Part shown: in pieces, positions 6,199 through 10,275 of the stretch
Layout: the number at the start of each line of letters is the position of its first letter
Numbering within the stretch: the first letter of the stretch is position 1
From: Alphaproteobacteria bacterium
GTDB lineage: Bacteria > Pseudomonadota > Alphaproteobacteria > Micavibrionales > Micavibrionaceae
Length of the DNA stretch: 10,275 nucleotides
Direction of reading: 5' to 3'
Assembly: GCA_023141075.1 (NCBI GenBank)
Contig: JAGLKL010000035.1
Span: 1-10,275, forward strand
Translations under genes and position numbers: made by a program
The notes under the pieces: generated by a model
Databases searched by the model: none
What the model was told of the DNA's origin: nothing
What the model saw: the letters and a program-made list of their open reading frames with translations, nothing else

Positions 6199-7608
6199 AT
6201 GAATTACAGTTTTAATCCCACTATTTTGCGCGAATATGACATTCGCGGACAACTTGGGATAAATCTTTCAGAGAAAGATGCTTACGCTCTGGGACGAGCC
6301 TTTGGTACGTTTATTCAGGAAAAGGCGGATCCTTTAGGAGATGTACACACGGTTTGTGTAGGCTGTGACGGGCGTTTGAGCTCTCCGCACCTATCGAAAA
6401 GCCTGTGTGAAGGGCTGAAAGATACGGGCGTATGCGTTATTAATATCGGCATGGGACCAACCCCGATGTTGTATTTCTCGGTCAAGCACCTGAACGGCGA
6501 TGCCGGAATTATGGTGACCGGCTCGCATAACCCGCCTGATTATAACGGCTTTAAGATGACGCTTAATAAAGAGCCGATTTTTGGCGAAACTATTCAGGAA
6601 ATCGGCAAAATTTCATCTGATAGTGCTCTTAGGGAAGGTGAAGGCTCGGTTGAGAATTACGATATCCAGGACATTTATGTTGATCGCCTGCTTGCCGATC
6701 TTGAGTTAGACCCGGAGCGCGAGTTTACAATTGCATGGGACGCGGGAAACGGCGCTGCCGGTGAAATATTGCGGCGTTTGACCGCTAAAATACCGGGCAC
6801 GCATCATTTGCTTTATGACGAGATTGACGGAAACTTCCCAAATCACCATCCTGATCCTACGGTGGATGAAAATCTTGTCGATCTGCAAGAGCTTGTTGCC
6901 CGTGAGAAATGCGATCTTGGTATTGCCTATGATGGTGATGGAGACCGCATCGGCGTTGTTGATGAAAAAGGCACGATCTTACGCTGTGACATATTGATGA
7001 CACTTTATGCACGCGAGGTTCTGGATTCCCATCCGGGCGCAGCAATTATTGGCGATGTAAAATGCTCACAGCTTATGTTTGATGAGATCAATAAAATGGG
7101 TGGAAAAGCCGTAATGTGGAAGACAGGCCACTCTCTGGTTAAGGCGAAAATGCTCGAATTAGACGCGCCTCTTGCCGGTGAGCTTTCAGGACATATCTTT
7201 TTTGCCGATAAATATTACGGCTTTGATGATGCTCTATATTGCTCGGTACGCCTTCTTAATGCCCTGTCTATGGCTGAAGGCGGGCTATCATCTTTAACTG
7301 CACACCTGCCGAAATTGCTCAATACGCCGGAATTGCGTATTGAAGTCGATGAAGCAGAAAAGTTTTCTCTTGTGCCGAAAATTATGGAAGAGCTTAAGAT
7401 TCTGGCTGCAAATGATGACAGCATTTCTCTGGATGATGTTGATGGCGTGCGTGTATCAACACCTGATGGCTGGTGGCTGGTGCGCCCTTCCAACACACAA
7501 AGCGTTCTGGTTGCGCGTATCGAAGCTAAAAATGCGGACGGATTGGAACGTCTAAAAAAGATGGCAGGTGAAGCCTTTAAAAAAATAGGTTATACTTTGA
7601 ACGTTTAA
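6199..7608 (+). CDS. Phosphoglucomutase/phosphomannomutase (PMM/PGM, AlgC/PgmG type)
   Basis: A phosphohexomutase of the alpha-D-phosphohexomutase superfamily, interconverting hexose 6- and 1-phosphates through a phosphoserine. The 469-residue protein has the four expected domains. REYDIRG lies at 11-17, the phosphoserine loop TGSHNPP at 107-113 with catalytic S109, and the metal-binding DGDGDR at 245-250. The sugar-recognition loop GELSGH is at 327-332 and the phosphate-binding loop RPSNTQS at 429-435. The GELSGH form and the length match bifunctional PMM/PGM enzymes such as AlgC and PgmG; I cannot fix glucose versus mannose preference from sequence. Its position 29 bases after galU favours a glucose-1-phosphate supply role. 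The start is supported by GGAG (6188-6191) seven bases upstream. A probable terminator follows at 7611-7652. Confidence 0.93.
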   Translation: MNYSFNPTILREYDIRGQLGINLSEKDAYALGRAFGTFIQEKADPLGDVHTVCVGCDGRLSSPHLSKSLCEGLKDTGVCVINIGMGPTPMLYFSVKHLNGDAGIMVTGSHNPPDYNGFKMTLNKEPIFGETIQEIGKISSDSALREGEGSVENYDIQDIYVDRLLADLELDPEREFTIAWDAGNGAAGEILRRLTAKIPGTHHLLYDEIDGNFPNHHPDPTVDENLVDLQELVAREKCDLGIAYDGDGDRIGVVDEKGTILRCDILMTLYAREVLDSHPGAAIIGDVKCSQLMFDEINKMGGKAVMWKTGHSLVKAKMLELDAPLAGELSGHIFFADKYYGFDDALYCSVRLLNALSMAEGGLSSLTAHLPKLLNTPELRIEVDEAEKFSLVPKIMEELKILAANDDSISLDDVDGVRVSTPDGWWLVRPSNTQSVLVARIEAKNADGLERLKKMAGEAFKKIGYTLNV

Positions 7609-7610
7609 TG

Positions 7611-7652
7611 CCGAATCAAGGAATAATGACGTTTTGATTTGGTTTCTTTATT
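7611..7652 (+). terminator. Probable intrinsic terminator after galU-phosphohexomutase unit
   Basis: CCGAATCAA (7611-7619) pairs over nine positions (one G-T wobble) with TTGATTTGG (7634-7642) around a 14-base loop, and is followed by TTTCTTTATT. The stem is AT-rich and the T-tract interrupted, so strength is uncertain. The position, two bases after the stop codon, fits. The left arm holds one GANTC site (7613-7617), the CcrM methylation target in alphaproteobacteria. Confidence 0.6.
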
Positions 7653-7695
7653 AAGATTTCGGGTTAAACGCCCCCCTTATTTCTACAGGCTTTGT

Positions 7696-8334
7696 ATGAA
7701 CGACCAAAATACCGCTTTTCTTATCGAGTTAATCACTTCCAAAATTTGTCACGATCTGACCAACCCTGTAGGGGCTGTTGCCAATGGCGTAGAAATTATG
7801 GAAGAAATGGGCGCGAATAACGATGTGATCTCGCTGATTTCCCTTAGTGCCGCGCAAGCCGGAGCAAAGCTTAAGACCCTGCGTCTTGCATATGGGCTGG
7901 GCGGTGTGGATGAAAGTATCAAGCTTGAGCATATCCACCAGATTTTTGGCGAATACATCAAGAGAGACAACCGCGTTACGCAGGATTGGGATCCGCATAT
8001 GGATATCGGCTTTGAGCCGCGTCGCGGCTTTCCCAAACTTTTTATGTGCTGTCTGCTTTTAGCCTGTGATGCGCTTCCCAAAGGCGGGGTTGTAACGGTC
8101 GGGTGCGAAGAAAATGATACTTTGTTGATTAAGGCAGAAGGTACAAATGCTGCGTTGAAGGAAAATGTCCTGAATACGCTGAATTTTAAAACGGCTGTGG
8201 AAGATCTTGATCCAAATCTTGTTCATTCTTATATTACGAAGCTTTTTGCTAATAAATATGGTTATGAAATGGCTGTTGATGAAGGTAGTGAGAATTTTAT
8301 TTTCTTGAGATTAAAACAGGCTGTTGTATCCTAG
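7696..8334 (+). CDS. chpT: Histidine phosphotransferase ChpT
   Basis: ChpT shuttles phosphate from the hybrid kinase CckA to the master regulator CtrA and to CpdR, controlling cell cycle and often motility. The 212-residue product has the ChpT pattern: a dimerising helical hairpin (about 5-75) with ICHDLTNPVGAVANG, where H19 is the phospho-acceptor, and a C-terminal degenerate HATPase-like domain (about 85-205) without ATP-binding N, G1 or G2 boxes. The start is called at ATG 7696, giving MNDQN. The reading frame stays open back to a TTG at 7639, but that codon has no Shine-Dalgarno, lies inside the terminator arm and would add an unusual basic extension. Even at 7696 the Shine-Dalgarno is only AGG (7687-7689). 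There is no canonical CtrA box (TTAA-N7-TTAA) upstream. The next gene is cheA, 277 bases downstream. Identification rests on the histidine motif and domain architecture. Confidence 0.88.
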   Translation: MNDQNTAFLIELITSKICHDLTNPVGAVANGVEIMEEMGANNDVISLISLSAAQAGAKLKTLRLAYGLGGVDESIKLEHIHQIFGEYIKRDNRVTQDWDPHMDIGFEPRRGFPKLFMCCLLLACDALPKGGVVTVGCEENDTLLIKAEGTNAALKENVLNTLNFKTAVEDLDPNLVHSYITKLFANKYGYEMAVDEGSENFIFLRLKQAVVS

Positions 8335-8488
8335 TCGAAGATAGATTGAATTAGACACTATGTTTCTTACCTGTTTGTTTGTTATAAGCTATGTATTCCC
8401 TGCTTTTTTAGTACCTGCGTCTTTCGAGTTTCCGCGTATTCGTTCACATGACTAATTGCTTGTGTGCAGTCTGTTTTTCTCACTGAGT

Positions 8489-8494
8489 TATAAT
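8489..8494 (+). promoter_or_regulatory. Possible cheA -10 element
   Basis: TATAAT here is an exact consensus -10, about 120 bases before the cheA start. The bases 16-19 upstream do not resemble a -35 and there is no extended TGn. It could be a promoter needing an activator, or a chance match in AT-rich DNA. Confidence 0.25.
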
Positions 8495-8586
8495 TATTTA
8501 TGCGCCTTTTCTACATACGTAAGCGTTTTACTCACATTACTTTTACAATTTATTGCTTATTCAGGTCAGGCTCGTATTTAAGGATG

Positions 8587-8598
8587 TAATAATTATTA
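8587..8598. repeat. Twelve-base palindrome before cheA
   Basis: TAATAATTATTA is a perfect palindrome whose last base is the first base of the AAGGA ribosome binding site (8598-8602) of cheA. It could be a regulator site or simply AT-rich leader sequence. Confidence 0.35.
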
Positions 8599-8611
8599 AG
8601 GAACATTGTCT

Positions 8612-10275
8612 ATGGATGATCTTATTGTCGAGTTTTTGACAGAAACCAATGAAAGTATCGATGAACTTGATGTGGATATTGTCAATCTGGAGCAAAATCC
8701 CGATGACAAGGATCTGCTGAGTAAAATATTTCGCTTGATGCACACGATTAAAGGGACATGCGGTTTTTTGGATCTTCCCAGACTTGAGAAAGTCGCACAC
8801 CATGCAGAGAATGTATTGGGGCGCTTTCGTGATGGTGATCTAAAGGTTGTCCCTGAATATGTCACGCTGATTTTTGAATCTATTGACAGGATTAAATTTA
8901 TTATCGGCGAGTTGGAAGCTAATAGCGAGGAACCGCAGGGAGATGATTCCGGGCTGATCGAAAAGCTTGATGCGGCCTATGAAGGAAAAATTTTGTCTGA
9001 TGATGAAAAAGAACAGGTAAGTGTTGAACCCGAGAAAGAAGTTAAGAATATGGCTAAGAAAAAAGACACGAAAAAGAAGAGAGAACTGGCTCCCGGAGAT
9101 GTTCCTTTGGAAGAATTAGAGGCTGCTTTTGCTGCGGCTCCGGGGATGGAGGGTATTGTGAATCCGGCTGATTTGGAAGGCCGGGAAAATGATAAGCTGC
9201 AAATAGAGGCTGAAGACGCCGACAAATCCGATGCAACCGCAACTGGTCAAGCAAGTGATTCCGGCAATAACGATCAGAGTGCTAAAACCGAGACAAAGGC
9301 AATCGCGTCCCAGACTTTGCGCGTCAATGTTGATGTGCTCGAAGACCTTATGACGATGGTCAGTGAACTTGTGCTTACAAGGAACCAGCTTTTGCAGATC
9401 GTGCGTGCGGAAGGTGAGACAGCATTCACAACGCCATTGCAACGCCTGAACCACGTTGTTTCGGAACTACAGGAAGGAGTTATGAAAACGCGTATGCAAC
9501 CTATCGGTAATGCATGGTCCAAACTTCCGCGTATTATTCGCGATCTGTCGCTTGAACTTAATAAAAAGATTAATCTAGATATGCGCGGTCAGGACACGGA
9601 ACTGGATCGGCAAGTGCTTGAGATGATTAAAGATCCCCTCACCCATATGGTGCGCAATTCGGGGGATCACGGCATTGAGAGCCCGACTGAACGCGTCGCT
9701 GCAGGTAAATCTGAAACAGGGGCTATTATTCTTGAAGCTTACCATGAGGGTGGACACATCATTATCAAAATATCTGATGACGGTAGAGGGCTGAATGAAG
9801 ATAAAATCCGCGAAAAAATTATTAATAACGGGTTAGCCACGGCTGATGAACTTAAAGAAATGTCTACCCAGCAAATCCAGCAATTTATCTTTAAGGCCGG
9901 TTTTTCCACGGCTGAAAAAGTTACAGCTGTTTCGGGGCGCGGCGTTGGTATGGACGTTGTACGCACCAATATCGAGAAAATCGGCGGCGCGGTTGAGCTA
10001 AGATCAGTCGAAGGAAAAGGGTCGGTCTTTACAATTAAAATCCCGCTAACTCTGGCGATTGTGCATGCTTTGATTGTTGAGGCTTCCGGTGAGCGCTTCG
10101 CAATACCACAGATTTCTGTGAATGAATTGGTTATGATTTCCGATCACGGTAACAATCGGATTGAATATATCAAGGGAGCGCCAGTGTTCCGCCTGCGTGA
10201 CCGCCTGTTGCCGCTTGTTTATTTAAATGAAGTTCTTTCTTTGAATGCCGGTTGCTTTTTGGACAAATCCGCCGA
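8612..10275 (+). CDS. cheA: Chemotaxis histidine kinase CheA (3' end outside the window)
   Basis: CheA is the cytoplasmic kinase that, docked to receptors through CheW, phosphorylates CheY and CheB. The frame is open from ATG 8612, with AAGGA (8598-8602) nine bases upstream, to the window edge: 554 codons. Domains seen: P1/Hpt (1-105) with phospho-acceptor H44 in MHTIKGTCGF; a charged, low-complexity linker (about 106-234); P3 dimerisation domain from about 235 (TLRVNVDV, SELVLTRNQL, MKTRMQP); and the P4 ATPase with N box HMVRNSGDHGIE (345-356, N349), G1 box DDGRG (389-393) and G2 box GRGVGMD (442-448). The P5 CheW-like domain starts near 475 and is cut off. All catalytic motifs look intact. 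I see no recognisable P2 CheY-binding domain; the linker is rich in Lys, Glu, Ala and Asp instead. It follows chpT on the same strand, and a chemotaxis cluster probably continues to the right. Confidence 0.95.
   Translation, partial: MDDLIVEFLTETNESIDELDVDIVNLEQNPDDKDLLSKIFRLMHTIKGTCGFLDLPRLEKVAHHAENVLGRFRDGDLKVVPEYVTLIFESIDRIKFIIGELEANSEEPQGDDSGLIEKLDAAYEGKILSDDEKEQVSVEPEKEVKNMAKKKDTKKKRELAPGDVPLEELEAAFAAAPGMEGIVNPADLEGRENDKLQIEAEDADKSDATATGQASDSGNNDQSAKTETKAIASQTLRVNVDVLEDLMTMVSELVLTRNQLLQIVRAEGETAFTTPLQRLNHVVSELQEGVMKTRMQPIGNAWSKLPRIIRDLSLELNKKINLDMRGQDTELDRQVLEMIKDPLTHMVRNSGDHGIESPTERVAAGKSETGAIILEAYHEGGHIIIKISDDGRGLNEDKIREKIINNGLATADELKEMSTQQIQQFIFKAGFSTAEKVTAVSGRGVGMDVVRTNIEKIGGAVELRSVEGKGSVFTIKIPLTLAIVHALIVEASGERFAIPQISVNELVMISDHGNNRIEYIKGAPVFRLRDRLLPLVYLNEVLSLNAGCFLDKSA

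Larger units (their letters stand above)
8335..8611. other. Intergenic region between chpT and cheA, no convincing gene
   Basis: This 277-base AT-rich stretch holds no ORF I would call. It contains an exact TATAAT (8489-8494) without a good -35 at the right distance, the motif ATAATTATT twice (8490-8498 and 8589-8597), and a 12-base palindrome next to the cheA ribosome binding site. No strong hairpin with a T-tract was found, so where chpT transcription ends is unclear. A 31-codon hydrophobic reading frame (8360-8455) lacks a ribosome binding site. Confidence 0.6.

Noticed and set aside
7651..7668. TTAA-N9-TTAAAC as a CtrA box for chpT
   Set aside because: The CtrA consensus needs a seven-base spacer; here it is nine.
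7639..7695. TTG-initiated 19-codon extension of chpT
   Set aside because: It overlaps the terminator arm, has no Shine-Dalgarno and adds a basic stretch not expected in ChpT; ATG 7696 is preferred.

Overview
The window reads as a chromosomal segment of an alphaproteobacterium of moderate to low GC content. The strongest lineage clues are a MipZ division-site ATPase and a ChpT-type histidine phosphotransferase, both characteristic of alphaproteobacteria with the Caulobacter-type cell-cycle circuitry. I cannot place it to order. There is no sign of phage, insertion sequence, CRISPR array, tRNA or rRNA.

Layout, left to right. Positions 1-442 hold a single-gene rpsU unit (ribosomal protein S21) with candidate promoters and an intrinsic terminator. 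Positions 535-1749 encode an exported, lysine-rich protein of unknown function that appears to be built from two related halves. It converges with a minus-strand M24 aminopeptidase P gene (1782-3569), which is divergent from mipZ (3642-4493). A small acidic protein of unknown function follows (4610-5065), bracketed by two look-alike intrinsic terminators. Next comes a tight two-gene unit, galU plus a phosphoglucomutase/phosphomannomutase (5294-7608). Together these would turn glucose-6-phosphate into UDP-glucose for envelope polysaccharide. The unit is closed by a probable terminator. The last part holds chpT (7696-8334), a 277-base gap with no convincing gene, and the first 554 codons of a chemotaxis kinase cheA that runs off the right end.

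Functionally this is mostly housekeeping: translation, peptide turnover, division-site placement, sugar-nucleotide supply, cell-cycle phosphorelay and chemotaxis. I did not find an obviously new multi-gene system. The items most worth a second look are the duplicated-domain exported protein, the isolated small acidic protein between similar terminators, and the chpT-cheA neighbourhood, where a cell-cycle phosphotransferase sits next to a chemotaxis kinase with a long charged linker and no recognisable P2 domain.
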